64,000 bases of DNA from Phaeovulum sp. (GTDB taxonomy: Bacteria > Pseudomonadota > Alphaproteobacteria > Rhodobacterales > Rhodobacteraceae), in contig NZ_JAUXPI010000058.1 of NCBI RefSeq assembly GCF_030684035.1, forward strand, positions 1 through 64,000. The letters are read 5' to 3'. The notes below the pieces were generated by a model. The model saw only the letters and a program-made list of their open reading frames with translations. It had not been told where the DNA came from and ran no database searches. The position numbers and the translations under genes are program-made. Within the stretch, counting starts at the first letter, position 1, and each line of letters begins with the position of its first letter. Of this stretch, positions 45,620 to 55,693 are shown in pieces.

Positions 45620-46531
45620 TCAATCGGCAGTTGTGATCACGTCGCTCTGGCGGCGGCGATAGGCGATGACCTCTTCCTGCACGAAGTCGCGGAACGCCGC
45701 GACCCGGCGCGATTGGCGCAATTCCTCCGGGTAGGCAAGGAACACCGGCACATCGACCGACTCGATTTCGGGCAGCACCCGCACCAGAAACGGGAAATCG
45801 GCGGTCAGATAATCGGGTAGCACGCCGATGCCGATATGGTTCAGCACCGCCTGCAACACGCCAAAGTAGTTGTTGACCGTCAACGACGAGGGAATGTCGT
45901 AGGACAGGAGCTTGTTGGAAAGCTCGGCCCCGGCGGACACCTGCGGTGTCGCCGGGTTCTGGCAGATCAGCCGATGTCCCGAAAGCTCCTCCAGCCGCGT
46001 CGGCGTGCCCGACCGCTCGAGGTATTCCGGCGAGGCGTAAAGCCGCATGCGGATGTTCATCAATCGCTTGCGGATCAGGTCTGCCTGGCTCGGCTCTTTC
46101 ATCCGGATCGCCACGTCAGCTTCCCGCATCGGCAGGTCCAGCACCCGTTCCTCCAGCATCAGGTCGATCTTCAGGTCCGGGTAGCGGTCATAGAGCTTGA
46201 TCAGCCTTGGTGCCAGCCAGAGCGTGCCAAAGCCCATGGTCGTGGTCACCTTGAGCTCGCCGAACACCTCCGATTCGCTGTCGCGTATGCGTGCCGCCGC
46301 GCTCTCCAGCTTGCGCGCCATGGTCGAGGTGGCATCAAACAGCAACTCGCCCTGCTCGGTGAGAATCAGCCCCCGCGCGTGGCGGTGAAACAGGGTGGTC
46401 CCGAGGCTCTCTTCCAGCGCCCGGATCTGTCGGCTGACCGCCGATTGCGAAAGCCGCAGCGTGTCGCCCGCATGGGTCAGCGACCCGGCATCGGCCACCG
46501 CGTGAAAGATTCTGAGCTTGTCCCAATCCAT
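45620..46531 (-). CDS. LysR-family transcriptional regulator
   Basis: A 303-residue LysR regulator. N-terminal HTH (WDKLRIFHAVADAGSLTHAG, then RLSQSAVSRQIRALEESLGTTLFHRHARG) and the effector domain starting near residue 90 (GELKVTTTMGFGTLWLAPRL). It is divergent from the large indolepyruvate oxidoreductase gene, so it probably controls that gene; a symmetric T-N11-A site lies in the shared intergenic region. The effector is unknown. Confidence 0.93.
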   Translation of the reverse strand: MDWDKLRIFHAVADAGSLTHAGDTLRLSQSAVSRQIRALEESLGTTLFHRHARGLILTEQGELLFDATSTMARKLESAAARIRDSESEVFGELKVTTTMGFGTLWLAPRLIKLYDRYPDLKIDLMLEERVLDLPMREADVAIRMKEPSQADLIRKRLMNIRMRLYASPEYLERSGTPTRLEELSGHRLICQNPATPQVSAGAELSNKLLSYDIPSSLTVNNYFGVLQAVLNHIGIGVLPDYLTADFPFLVRVLPEIESVDVPVFLAYPEELRQSRRVAAFRDFVQEEVIAYRRRQSDVITTAD

Positions 46532-46625
46532 TCCGGTCACTTTCTGCTATCAGGTGCCACCATAGCGCAGCATTGCTTACTTATCTTCGCCAATCTTCAC
46601 AAACAGGTATCAATCCGTTTTCCGC

Positions 46626-46654
46626 TTTGTAGGTCAGCAATTTTGACCTATAAT
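46626..46654 (+). promoter_or_regulatory. promoter and LysR-type operator of the indolepyruvate oxidoreductase gene
   Basis: A perfect -10 (TATAAT at 46649) has a weak -35 (TTTGTA at 46626) at 17-base spacing. Between them lies AGGTCA-N7-TGACCT, a perfect inverted repeat that also fits the LysR motif T-N11-A. It sits 36 bases upstream of the ATG. Confidence 0.75.
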
Positions 46655-46689
46655 GTGGCATACGCAGGCTTCCTGGGAGGGGGTGCCCG

Positions 46690-49600
46690 ATGGGCAGGCA
46701 GGAAATAACTCTGGCCGACAGGTTCGATCTGACCAAATCGCCGGTGCTCTTGAATGGCACACAGGCGCTGGTGCGCCTCATGCTGGCACAGTCGGCCCGC
46801 GACCGCGCGGCCGGGCTTAATACCGCAGGCTATGTCACCGGCTACCGCGGCTCGCCGCTGGGCGCGGTCGATATCCAGATGGCGCGGGCGGTGCGCGAAC
46901 TCACCGCAGCCAAGGTGCGCTTTCAGCCGGGGCTGAACGAAGACCTTGCCGCCACCGCGATCTGGGGCACCCAGCAGGCGGAACTGCGCGGCGAGGGGCG
47001 GCATCAGGGCGTGTTCGCGCTCTGGTATGGCAAGGGTCCGGGGGTTGACCGTTCGGGCGATGTCATGCGCCACGCCAACATGGCCGGCACCTCGGCCTTT
47101 GGCGGCGTGCTGATGGCGATGGGCGATGATCACACCGGCGAATCCTCGACCGTGCTGCACCAGTCCGACTGGGCGCTGGTCGATGCCTACATGCCGGTGC
47201 TTTCCCCCGCCGGGGTGCAGGAAATTCTTGACCTTGGCCATTACGGCTACGCGCTTTCCCGTTATGCCGGGGTCTGGGTCGGCCTCAAGACCATGAAGGA
47301 TACCGTCGAAGCGACCGCCGTGGTCGATGGCAACCCCCACCGCACCAGCTTTACCGCGCCCGATTTCCCGCTGCCAGAGGGTGGCCTCAACATCCGGCTT
47401 GGCGATACGCCGGTGGCGCAAGAAGCCCGGATGATCGACCAGAAACGCTTCGCCGCCGAGGCCTTCGCCCGCGCCAACCGCATCGACAAGCGGATGCACG
47501 GGGCACCCGGCGCGAAAATCGGCTTTGTCGCGGCGGGCAAGAACTGGCTAGACCTCGTGCATGCCTTCGACCTTCTGGGGCTTGACCCGGACGAACTCAC
47601 CCGCCTTGGCGTCACCACATGGAAGGTCGCGCAGACCTTCCCGATGGACATGAAAAGCTTTGCCGAATGGGCCGAGGGGCTGGAGCTGATCGTCGTTGTC
47701 GAGGAAAAGCGCAAGCTGATCGAGGTGCAGGTCAAGGAAGCCATTTTCGACAACCGCCGCGGACGCCGCGTTTACGGCTGGAAACATGCACTGACCGGCG
47801 AGGAACTGTTTCCCACCCGCTACGCGCTCGATCCGGTGATGATCGCCGAAAAGATCGGTCAGGTGCTGACCGAGGAAGGCCGCGCCACAGCCGATGTGCA
47901 GGCAGGCCTTGCCCGCATCGCCGAGGTACGCCGCGCCGACAACGCCCCCGAAATCGCCACCCGCACGCCCTGGTTCTGTTCGGGCTGCCCGCACAACACC
48001 TCGACCCGCCTGCCCGAAGGCGCGCGCGCCTATGCGGGCATCGGCTGCCATTACATGGTGCAATGGATGGGCCGCGATACCGAGGGCTTTACCCATATGG
48101 GCGGCGAGGGCGCGAACTGGATCGGCGAAGCGCCGTTTTCTACCCGGCCCCACATCTTCCAGAACCTTGGTGACGGCACCTACAACCACTCCGGCGTGCA
48201 GGCGATCCGCGCGGCGCTGGCTGCGAAAACCACCATCACCTACAAGATCCTGTTCAATGATGCGGTGGCCATGACCGGCGGGCAGGCCAATGAAGGCGGG
48301 CTGACAGCGCAGCAGATCACCCGCGAAATTCAGGCAATGGGCGTGGCCCCCATCGTCGTCGTCTATGACGAAAAGGAAGAGCTCGACCTTTCCCGCTTTT
48401 CCCCGGACATCGAAATGGTGGAACGTGCGGGCCTCATGTCGGTGCAGGAACGCCTCGCCAGAACCCCCGGCGTCTCGGCAATCGTCTATGTGCAAACCTG
48501 CGCCGCCGAAAAGCGCCGCCGCCGCAAGCGCGGCCAGTTTCCCGACCCCGACCGCCGGGTGTTCATCAACACCGACATTTGCGAAGGCTGTGGCGATTGC
48601 GGGGTGCAATCAAACTGTGTCTCCATCGTGCCGGTCGAAACCCCCTTTGGCACCAAGCGCGCCATCGACCAGTCAAGCTGCAACAAGGACTTCTCCTGCC
48701 TCAAGGGCTTCTGCCCCTCGTTCGTCACGGTTTCGGGGGCTAGGTTGCGCAAAGCCGCCACCGCTGCGGTGGCGCTGCCGGATCTGCCGCAACCGCAGCT
48801 TCCCGCCATCAACGGCACCCATAACGTGGTCATCACCGGCGTCGGCGGCACCGGCGTTGTCACCGTTGGCGCGGTGCTCGCCATGGCCGCGCATGTCGAT
48901 GGCATGGGTGCCGGAATGATGGAAATGGCCGGCCTCGCGCAAAAGGGCGGTGCCGTGCATATCCACCTGCGCCTTGCCGCGCGCCCCGAAGATATCTCCG
49001 CCATCCGCGTGGCGGTGGGCGAGGCCGATTGCGTGATCGGCGGCGATCTGGTGGTCACCGCCGGGTCGAAAACCCTTGGCCTGATGCAGACCGGGCGCAC
49101 CGGCGCGGTGGTCAACAGCCACGAGATCGTCACCGGCGAATTCACCCGCAACCGCGATTTCCGCCTGCCCGCCGACCGCCTGCGGCTTTCGCTTGAGGCA
49201 CGGTTGGGCGCGGCGGTGGCCTTTTTCGACGCCTCCGAGCTGACCCGCGCCGCACTTGGCGATTCGATCTATTCCAACATGGCGGTGCTCGGTGCCGCCT
49301 GGCAGCAGGGCCTCATCCCGCTCAGCCATCAGGCCATTTCGCGCGCCATCGTGCTCAACGGTGCTGGCCCCGAGGCCAACCAGAAGGCTTTCGAGCTTGG
49401 CCGCTGGGCGGTTGCTTTCCCCGATCAGGCCGCGCGCCTCATCGCCCCCGCAGCGGCAGCGCCCGAACCAGACCCGGTCGAGGCCCGTGCCGCCCATCTC
49501 GTCGCCTATCAGAACCAGGCACTGGCCGGCCGCTTCCGCGCCCTTGTCGCCCGCGCCCCCGACGGCCTGCGGGTCTCGGTTGCCAAGGGCTATCACAAGT

Positions 49601-50085
49601 GCCTCGCCTACAAGGACGAATACGAGGTTGCCCGGCTCCATCTCGCCAGCGCTGCCAGGGCCGCCGCCGAATTCGAGGGCGATCTTCGCCTCAGCTACCA
49701 CCTCGCCCCGCCGCTCCTCGCGCGCCAAGGCCCCGATGGCCGCCCGCTGAAGCGCCGCTTCGGCGCGTGGATAGGCACCGCCTTCCGCCTTCTCGCCCGC
49801 CTAAAGCCCCTGCGCGGCACCCCCTTCGACCCCTTCGGCCGTTTCCCCGAACGGCGCATGGAACGCGCGCTGATCGCCCAATACGAATCCGACATGGCCG
49901 AGGTGCTGCCTTCGCTCACCCCCGCCACCCTCGCCATCGCCCGCGAACTGGCGGAACTGCCGCTTTCGATCCGCGGTTTCGGCCCGGTAAAGGCAGCCGC
50001 CGCCAAGGCTGCCGCTGCCCGCCGCGTGGCACTTCTGGCGGCCTTCCGCGCGGGCGGCACGCCGCAACAACGCGCTGCCGAATAG
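46690..50085 (+). CDS. indolepyruvate:ferredoxin oxidoreductase family protein, single-chain
   Basis: A 1,131-residue fused 2-oxoacid:ferredoxin oxidoreductase: pyrimidine domain with [15 protein letters not shown] near residue 48, TPP-binding domain with [25 protein letters not shown] near 440-465 and GDGTYNHSG near 490, and a [4Fe-4S]-binding part with [13 protein letters not shown] near 632 and [14 protein letters not shown] near 664. The gamma domain begins near [19 protein letters not shown]. It converts aryl or branched pyruvates to acyl-CoA with reduced ferredoxin, and is a typical gene for aromatic amino acid breakdown in this order. Divergent LysR gene upstream. Confidence 0.93.
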   Translation: MGRQEITLADRFDLTKSPVLLNGTQALVRLMLAQSARDRAAGLNTAGYVTGYRGSPLGAVDIQMARAVRELTAAKVRFQPGLNEDLAATAIWGTQQAELRGEGRHQGVFALWYGKGPGVDRSGDVMRHANMAGTSAFGGVLMAMGDDHTGESSTVLHQSDWALVDAYMPVLSPAGVQEILDLGHYGYALSRYAGVWVGLKTMKDTVEATAVVDGNPHRTSFTAPDFPLPEGGLNIRLGDTPVAQEARMIDQKRFAAEAFARANRIDKRMHGAPGAKIGFVAAGKNWLDLVHAFDLLGLDPDELTRLGVTTWKVAQTFPMDMKSFAEWAEGLELIVVVEEKRKLIEVQVKEAIFDNRRGRRVYGWKHALTGEELFPTRYALDPVMIAEKIGQVLTEEGRATADVQAGLARIAEVRRADNAPEIATRTPWFCSGCPHNTSTRLPEGARAYAGIGCHYMVQWMGRDTEGFTHMGGEGANWIGEAPFSTRPHIFQNLGDGTYNHSGVQAIRAALAAKTTITYKILFNDAVAMTGGQANEGGLTAQQITREIQAMGVAPIVVVYDEKEELDLSRFSPDIEMVERAGLMSVQERLARTPGVSAIVYVQTCAAEKRRRRKRGQFPDPDRRVFINTDICEGCGDCGVQSNCVSIVPVETPFGTKRAIDQSSCNKDFSCLKGFCPSFVTVSGARLRKAATAAVALPDLPQPQLPAINGTHNVVITGVGGTGVVTVGAVLAMAAHVDGMGAGMMEMAGLAQKGGAVHIHLRLAARPEDISAIRVAVGEADCVIGGDLVVTAGSKTLGLMQTGRTGAVVNSHEIVTGEFTRNRDFRLPADRLRLSLEARLGAAVAFFDASELTRAALGDSIYSNMAVLGAAWQQGLIPLSHQAISRAIVLNGAGPEANQKAFELGRWAVAFPDQAARLIAPAAAAPEPDPVEARAAHLVAYQNQALAGRFRALVARAPDGLRVSVAKGYHKCLAYKDEYEVARLHLASAARAAAEFEGDLRLSYHLAPPLLARQGPDGRPLKRRFGAWIGTAFRLLARLKPLRGTPFDPFGRFPERRMERALIAQYESDMAEVLPSLTPATLAIARELAELPLSIRGFGPVKAAAAKAAAARRVALLAAFRAGGTPQQRAAE

Positions 50086-50158
50086 CGCATGGATTTTCGC
50101 CGCGCCGCGGCCTAGAAAGGGCCAAAGGCCCGCAGCTTGCCGGGCCAGAGGGGGCAGC

Positions 50159-50971
50159 ATGGCGGTTGGTGTTTTCGATAGTGGCCTCGGCGGCCTCACG
50201 GTGCTCGATGCGGTGCAAAAGCGCCTGCCCGATGTCGCCTTCGTCTATTACGGCGACAACGCCCATACCCCCTACGGCGTGCGCGACGCCGAGGACATCT
50301 TTCAGCTCACCTGTCGCGGTGTCGAGCGGCTCTGGGCCGAGGGCTGCGATCTGGTCATCGTCGCCTGCAATACCGCCTCTGCGGTTGCTCTCAAACGCAT
50401 GCAGGAAACCTGGCTGCCGCCCGACAAACGCGCGCTTGGCGTGTTCGTGCCGCTGATCGAGGCGCTGACCGAAAGGCAATGGGGCGATAATTCCCCGCCC
50501 CGCGAGGTCGCGGTAAAACACGTTGCGCTTTTCGCCACCCCCGCCACCGTCTCCTCGCGCGCCTTCCAGCGCGAACTGGCGTTTCGCGCGATCGGGGTCG
50601 ATGTCGAGGCGCAGCCCTGCGGCGGCGTGGTTGATGCGATCGAACAGGGCGACGAGATTCTTGCCGAGGCGCTGGTGCGCAGCCATGTCGAAGCGCTGAA
50701 ACGCCGGATGCCCCACCCCGAGGCCGCAATTTTGGGCTGTACCCACTACCCGCTGATGGAACACACGTTCCAGGAGGCGCTGGGGCCGCAGGTGCGGGTT
50801 TACAGCCAGGCCAACCTCGTCGCCGAAAGCCTCGCCGACTACCTCACCCGCCGCCCCGAAATGCTGGGCAGCGGCAGCCGCAGCGTGAACCTGACCACCG
50901 GCGACCCGGCGCAGGTCTCGGCGCGCGCCACGCAGTTCCTGCGCCGGGGGGTGGCGTTCGAGGCGGCATAA
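50159..50971 (+). CDS. murI: glutamate racemase
   Basis: A 270-residue cofactor-independent racemase that supplies D-glutamate for peptidoglycan. Signature pieces: [16 protein letters not shown] near residue 4, [11 protein letters not shown] near 30, first catalytic Cys in [10 protein letters not shown] near 71, second in [11 protein letters not shown] near 193. It follows the indolepyruvate oxidoreductase gene by 73 bases with a probable own start (GGGGGCAGC upstream). Confidence 0.95.
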   Translation: MAVGVFDSGLGGLTVLDAVQKRLPDVAFVYYGDNAHTPYGVRDAEDIFQLTCRGVERLWAEGCDLVIVACNTASAVALKRMQETWLPPDKRALGVFVPLIEALTERQWGDNSPPREVAVKHVALFATPATVSSRAFQRELAFRAIGVDVEAQPCGGVVDAIEQGDEILAEALVRSHVEALKRRMPHPEAAILGCTHYPLMEHTFQEALGPQVRVYSQANLVAESLADYLTRRPEMLGSGSRSVNLTTGDPAQVSARATQFLRRGVAFEAA

Positions 50972-51068
50972 CCGCCGCCACCGCGCCCGCCACCTGAAAG
51001 CGCCAGCCACCCGATCCCCCCCCGCCGGGCGCGCCCCAGCCCCGTCAGCCACCGCAAAACCGGTGCTG

Positions 51069-51117
51069 TTGACAGATCGCTTTGCATCGCGTTAGTCTTA
51101 ATCAAGCGCATGATTAA
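51069..51117 (+). promoter_or_regulatory. promoter and palindromic operator of the tetR gene
   Basis: A consensus -35 TTGACA (51069) with a weak -10 TTAGTC (51092) at 17 bases is followed immediately by TTAATCAAGCGCATGATTAA, a near-perfect 20-bp palindrome. It lies 22 bases before the start of the TetR gene, the standard position for autorepression. Confidence 0.8.
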
Positions 51118-51138
51118 ACTTTTGCCCAAAGGCCCCGC

Positions 51139-51807
51139 ATGCCAACTACCGCTGCCGTCCTCGATACGCCGCAAGACGCCGCCGAAAGCCTGCTTGACGC
51201 GGCCGAGGCGCAGTTTTCCGAGAATGGTTTTCATGGCACCACAACCCGCGGCATCGCGGCTGCGGCCGGGGTGAACGCGGCGCTTCTGCACTATTACTTC
51301 GGCAGCAAGGAGCAGCTTTTCGCGACCGTGGTCGAACGCCGCGCCGCCGAGATAAACGGCCGCCGCCGCGCCCTTCTGGCGGCACTTCTCGCCGAAACCC
51401 CGACCCCGTCGCTTGCGGCTCTGCTGGCGGCCTTCCTGCGTCCGACCATCGAATTCGGCCATGACACCACCCGCGACGGGCAGCGCTATGCGCGGCTGCT
51501 GGTGCATGTGGCGGCGGGCACCGATGAACGCTCGCGCCGCCTGACGGCGCAAAACTACAACGGCATCGCGCAGGAGTTCATCACGCTCTTTTGTGCCGCG
51601 GTGCCGGGGCTGGCGCGCAAGGATGCGGTGCGCGGATACCTTTTCGCCGTCTCCATCGCGCTTTCGCTGATGGGGCGCACCGGCCGTGCCGGAGATCTTT
51701 CCGAGGGTGCCTGCCACGACGAAGATGTGGACGCGGCCATTGAGGAGGCAACGGTTTTTGCGGCGGCGGGCATTCGTGCCCTGGCCGCACATCGAAAAGA
51801 CAACTGA
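51139..51807 (+). CDS. TetR-family transcriptional regulator
   Basis: A 222-residue regulator. The HTH is SLLDAAEAQFSENGFHGTTTRGIAAAAGVN... with recognition helix around ALLHYYFGSKEQLF (residues 16-60); the ligand domain makes up the rest. It is the first gene of a co-directional run of TRAP transporter and catabolic enzymes, so it most likely represses those in the absence of their substrate. The palindrome upstream is a good candidate operator. Confidence 0.93.
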   Translation: MPTTAAVLDTPQDAAESLLDAAEAQFSENGFHGTTTRGIAAAAGVNAALLHYYFGSKEQLFATVVERRAAEINGRRRALLAALLAETPTPSLAALLAAFLRPTIEFGHDTTRDGQRYARLLVHVAAGTDERSRRLTAQNYNGIAQEFITLFCAAVPGLARKDAVRGYLFAVSIALSLMGRTGRAGDLSEGACHDEDVDAAIEEATVFAAAGIRALAAHRKDN

Positions 51808-51851
51808 AGAAACGGGGCGAGGAGGCCCCGCATCACCAACGGGAGGTTACC

Positions 51852-52919
51852 ATGAAGTACCAACTGACCCTTGCGGCGGGGGCTTTCGCCGTGGCGCTTG
51901 CGCTGCCGGTATCGTCGCAGGCGCAAACCATCAACGTGACCCTGATCAACGGCCATCCGCCGATTTTCCTCTGGGTCAAGCACCTGACCGAAACCTACAT
52001 TCCCACCGTGAACGCGGCGCTTCAAGGTTCCGGCTACACGATCAACTGGACCGAGGCCTATGGCGGCACGCTTGCCGCCGTCGGTGGCGAGCTTGAGGCG
52101 CTGGAAGATGGTCTGGCCGAGGTCGGCGTGGTGCCGACGGTGTTTGAACCAACCTCGCTGCCGCTGCAAAACGTCACCTACTACACCCCCTTCGGCCCCT
52201 CCGACCCGAACCTCATCATGCAGGTCATGGACGATCTGCACGGCTCGGTACCCGGAATGATCGGATCTTGGGAAAAATTCGGGCTGGAATATCTCGGCGG
52301 CGGATTCGCACTCGACAATTATGTGCTGATGACCAACTTCCCGGTCGCCACGCTCGATGACCTCAAGAGCCATCGCATCGCCGCCCCGGGCGCTGCGGTG
52401 AACTGGCTTGAAGGCACCGGTGCGGTCGGCGTGGCGGGCAACCTGACCACCTATTACAACGACATGCAGACCGGCGTGTTTGACGGGCTGATCGTGTTCC
52501 CCACCGCCGCGGCCCCTGCCAAGCTGCAAGAGGTGGCCCCCTATGTGACCATTACCGATTTCGGCGCGCAATATGCCGGGTCGCTGGTGGCCAACAAGGA
52601 TTGGTTCGCCGCGCAACCCGCTGTGGTGCAAGATGCCCTGCGCAAGGGTGCCGCAGCCTACACTACCGCCTATCTTGCCGAACAGGGCGCACGGGTGGCC
52701 GCGGCGATGACCACGCTCGCAGGCACCGACCCGTCGAAAACGACCCACCTGAGCGATGCTGAAAAAGCCCGCTGGGCGGCGGCACTGCCCGATGTTGCCG
52801 GTGGCTGGGCGAAAGATGCCGATGCCCAGGGTCTCGCCGGAACCGAGGTGCTCAACGCCTATGTCGCGGCGCTCAAGGCCGCCGGTGTCGTGCTGCCGCG
52901 CGACTGGTCGCAACGCTGA
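51852..52919 (+). CDS. TRAP transporter substrate-binding protein (DctP)
   Basis: A 355-residue periplasmic binding protein of TRAP class. Signal peptide MKYQLTLAAGAFAVALALPVSSQA (residues 1-24) precedes the mature protein; it has LEALEDGLAEVGVVPTVFEP, a canonical region GHRIAAPGAAVNWLEG-type, and YNDMQTGVFDGLIVF. GGGAGG stands upstream. Partner of the DctQ and DctM genes immediately following. The substrate is unknown; the downstream cyclase and BKACE suggest a cyclic or keto-acid compound. Confidence 0.93.
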   Translation: MKYQLTLAAGAFAVALALPVSSQAQTINVTLINGHPPIFLWVKHLTETYIPTVNAALQGSGYTINWTEAYGGTLAAVGGELEALEDGLAEVGVVPTVFEPTSLPLQNVTYYTPFGPSDPNLIMQVMDDLHGSVPGMIGSWEKFGLEYLGGGFALDNYVLMTNFPVATLDDLKSHRIAAPGAAVNWLEGTGAVGVAGNLTTYYNDMQTGVFDGLIVFPTAAAPAKLQEVAPYVTITDFGAQYAGSLVANKDWFAAQPAVVQDALRKGAAAYTTAYLAEQGARVAAAMTTLAGTDPSKTTHLSDAEKARWAAALPDVAGGWAKDADAQGLAGTEVLNAYVAALKAAGVVLPRDWSQR

Positions 52920-52974
52920 GCCGACCGCCGGGGCGAGCAAGCGCCCGCCCCGGCGCATCCGCGGGGGTAAATCC

Positions 52975-53532
52975 ATGTCGAGACTCGTTGATCTGCGAAC
53001 GGGCGTTCGCGCCTTTGACCTTGCCGCTTCGGTTCTGGACAAGCTGACCATGCTGGCAAGCGCGCTTGGCACCCTCTGCATTCTCGGGATCATGGCATTG
53101 ATCAGCGCCGATATCGTTGGCCGGTTCGGCTTTGGCCGTCCGATTGCGGGGGTTCCCGAAATCGTCGCGATGTCGATTCTGGCGATTGTGTTCCTGCAAA
53201 TTGCCAACACGCTTTCACATGACAAGCTGACCCGGTCGGATGCGCTGCTCAGCCTGCTCCGCCGGTACCGTCCGCGCCTTGCCGATGCGCTGGATGCGGC
53301 GCTGCACAGTGCCGGGGCGTTTCTGATCGGGGTGCTGATCAGCGCCTTCCTGCCGCTGTTTCAGCGCAGCTATGGCCGCCGCGAAATGGTCGGGGCGGTC
53401 GGGCAATTCCTCGCGCCGATCTGGCCAGTGCATCTGATCGTGCTGCTGGGGGCCGGGTTGCTGTTTGCGGTGTTCGTGATGCGCGCCCTGGCGCTTGCCT
53501 ACCGCGCCGCAAACCCGTGGTCCGCGCAATGA
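52975..53532 (+). CDS. TRAP transporter small permease (DctQ)
   Basis: A 185-residue four-helix inner-membrane subunit. Helices lie near residues 22-44, 56-78, 99-122 and 140-166 and GRFGFGRPIAGVPEIVAMSILAI carries the small-subunit signature. It overlaps the large permease gene by ATGA. The gene is between DctP and DctM, the normal order. Confidence 0.93.
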   Translation: MSRLVDLRTGVRAFDLAASVLDKLTMLASALGTLCILGIMALISADIVGRFGFGRPIAGVPEIVAMSILAIVFLQIANTLSHDKLTRSDALLSLLRRYRPRLADALDAALHSAGAFLIGVLISAFLPLFQRSYGRREMVGAVGQFLAPIWPVHLIVLLGAGLLFAVFVMRALALAYRAANPWSAQ

Positions 53533-54845
53533 CAGGCGTTGAAATCGGCCTTGTCTCGCTCGTCGGCATCCTTTTACTGATCTGGACCGGCATGCATGTC
53601 GCCATCGCGCTGGCGCTGGTCAGCTTTTTCGGCGTCTGGATGCTGCGCGACAATGCGCAGATCGCGGCGCGGGTGCTGTCGCTCGCGGCACGCGAAGGCA
53701 TATCGAGCTACCTTTTCGGCGTGGTGCCGCTCTTTGTGCTGATGGGGCTGGTGGTCAGCCGTGCCGATATCGCTCGCGACACCTTCGAGGTAGCCAACCG
53801 CGCCTTCGGCAAGTTGCAGGGCGGGCTAGGCATTGCCACTGTCGGTGCCAACGCGATCTTCGCCGCAATAACCGGCATCTCGATAGCCTCGGCGGCGGTC
53901 TTCGCCCGGGTCGCCGTTCCCGAAATGGTGCGCGCTGGCCATACCGCGCGTTTCGCCACCGGCGTGGTCGCAGGCTCGTCGGTGCTCGGAATGCTGATCC
54001 CGCCCAGCCTGCTGATGATCCTTTACGGAATATTGTCAGAGCAATCCGTCGGCCTGCTGTTCATTGCCGGTATTGGCCCCGGTCTGCTTCTGGCGCTGGC
54101 TTACTGCCTTGGCATCTACGCGATGGTGCGGCTGTTCCCCGGCTTCACCGGTCGCGCCACGCCGCCGCCGGTGCAACCGCGCAGCCTCGCTGCCGCGATC
54201 GGCGATACCAGCGCCAAATTGCTGCCGATCGTGGCGCTGATAGCGCTTGTGCTCGGCGGCATCTACGGCGGCGTCTTCACCCCGACCGAGGCAGGCGCGA
54301 TTGGCGCGCTCGGGGCGATTGTCATCGCTTTCGCCAAGCGGCGGATGAACCTCGGCGCGCTCTGGCGCGTGACACTTGAAGCCGGGCACATCACCGCCTC
54401 GATCTGTTTTCTCATCATCGCCGCGACGATGTATAGCCGCATGCTCTCGCTCTCGGGCCTGCCTGCATTTCTGACCCAGTGGATCATCGGACTCGATCTC
54501 GGGATCTACGGCTTTATCGCGGTGTTCGTGCTGGTGCTGATCGTGCTCGGCACCATCCTCGATTCATCCTCGATCATGCTAATCACCCTGCCGCTGGTGC
54601 TGCCGATCGCGCAGCAACTCGGCATCGACCTGATCTGGTTCGGGGTGATCACCGTGCTGGCGGTGGAAATCGGCCTGCTGACGCCGCCGCTCGGGATTTC
54701 GGTCTACGTCATCAAAAGCTCGCTCGACGATCCGCGGATCTCGCTTGGCGATGTGTTCATCGGTGCCGCCCCCTTCGCGCTCATCATGCTTGCCTGCCTG
54801 ATGCTGGTCGTCGCCTTCCCCGTCATTGCTGTTGGAATTCTGTAG
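53529..54845 (+). CDS. TRAP transporter large permease (DctM)
   Basis: A 438-residue twelve-helix transport subunit. Signature segments are PLFVLMGLVVSRADI near residue 68, GVVAGSSVLGMLIPPSLLMILYG near 143, and GGIYGGVFTPTEAGAIGA near 245. The C-terminal part has LGTILDSSSIMLITLPLVLPI and LTPPLGISVYVIKS. It completes the tripartite transporter with DctP and DctQ. Confidence 0.95.
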   Translation: MTGVEIGLVSLVGILLLIWTGMHVAIALALVSFFGVWMLRDNAQIAARVLSLAAREGISSYLFGVVPLFVLMGLVVSRADIARDTFEVANRAFGKLQGGLGIATVGANAIFAAITGISIASAAVFARVAVPEMVRAGHTARFATGVVAGSSVLGMLIPPSLLMILYGILSEQSVGLLFIAGIGPGLLLALAYCLGIYAMVRLFPGFTGRATPPPVQPRSLAAAIGDTSAKLLPIVALIALVLGGIYGGVFTPTEAGAIGALGAIVIAFAKRRMNLGALWRVTLEAGHITASICFLIIAATMYSRMLSLSGLPAFLTQWIIGLDLGIYGFIAVFVLVLIVLGTILDSSSIMLITLPLVLPIAQQLGIDLIWFGVITVLAVEIGLLTPPLGISVYVIKSSLDDPRISLGDVFIGAAPFALIMLACLMLVVAFPVIAVGIL

Positions 54846-54858
54846 GAAAGGTTCATCC

Positions 54859-55629
54859 ATGCGCATCATCGACCTGTCGGTGCCGCTCGAATCCGGCATC
54901 GCCTCGGACCCGCCGGGCTATGAGCCGAAAATCACCTATCTCGGCCACAAGGACACGCCGGGGCAGGTGCTTCAGTTCTTCCCCGGACTGACCGCCGACG
55001 AGCTTCCCGGCGGCGAGGGCTGGGCGATCGAGCTTCTGCAGATGCAAACCCACAACGGCACCCATCTTGACGCGCCCTATCACCACCATTCCACGATGAA
55101 CCACGGCGAGCGCGCCATCACCATTGATGAAGTGCCGCTGGAATGGTGCTTTCAGCCCGGCGTCAAGCTCGATTTCCGGCATCTGCCCGATGGTCATGTC
55201 GTCACCGCCGCCGAGGTCGAGGCAGAGCTGGACCGCATCGGGCATACACTTTCGCCGCTCGAAATCGTCGTGGTCAACACCGCCGCGGGCGATGCTTACG
55301 GTCAGCCCGATTACCTCAACCGTGGCTGTGGCATGGGCCGCGCCGCAACGCTCTGGCTGCTGGAGCGCGGCGTGCGGGTGACCGGCACCGATGGCTGGAG
55401 CTGGGATGCGCCGTTCTTTCACACCCGCCAGCGCTGGGCGCAAAACCCCGATCCGGCGATTGTCTGGGAAGGCCACCGCGCCAGCATCGAGATCGGCTAT
55501 TGCCACCTTGAAAAGCTGACCAACCTCGACCGACTTCCCGCCACCGGTTTTCGCATTTCGTGTTTCCCTTTCAAGATCAAGGCGGCCTCGGCAGGCTTCG
55601 TGCGCGCCGTGGCCATTCTCGACGACTGA
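54859..55629 (+). CDS. cyclase/kynurenine formamidase-type metal hydrolase
   Basis: A 256-residue member of the cyclase family (kynurenine formamidase KynB-type), zinc-dependent hydrolases that open or form small amide or lactone rings. The metal motif HNGTHLDAPYHHHS lies near residues 75-88, plus the N-terminal RIIDLSVPLESGIASDP and the acid patch GWSWDAPFF. It directly follows DctM in the operon and probably attacks the imported compound. Substrate unknown. Confidence 0.88.
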   Translation: MRIIDLSVPLESGIASDPPGYEPKITYLGHKDTPGQVLQFFPGLTADELPGGEGWAIELLQMQTHNGTHLDAPYHHHSTMNHGERAITIDEVPLEWCFQPGVKLDFRHLPDGHVVTAAEVEAELDRIGHTLSPLEIVVVNTAAGDAYGQPDYLNRGCGMGRAATLWLLERGVRVTGTDGWSWDAPFFHTRQRWAQNPDPAIVWEGHRASIEIGYCHLEKLTNLDRLPATGFRISCFPFKIKAASAGFVRAVAILDD

Positions 55630-55693
55630 TCCCGTTCCATGCACCCCTGCCGCGCCCGCCAAGCCCCGGTGCGGTTCCGAGAGGAGACTGAAA

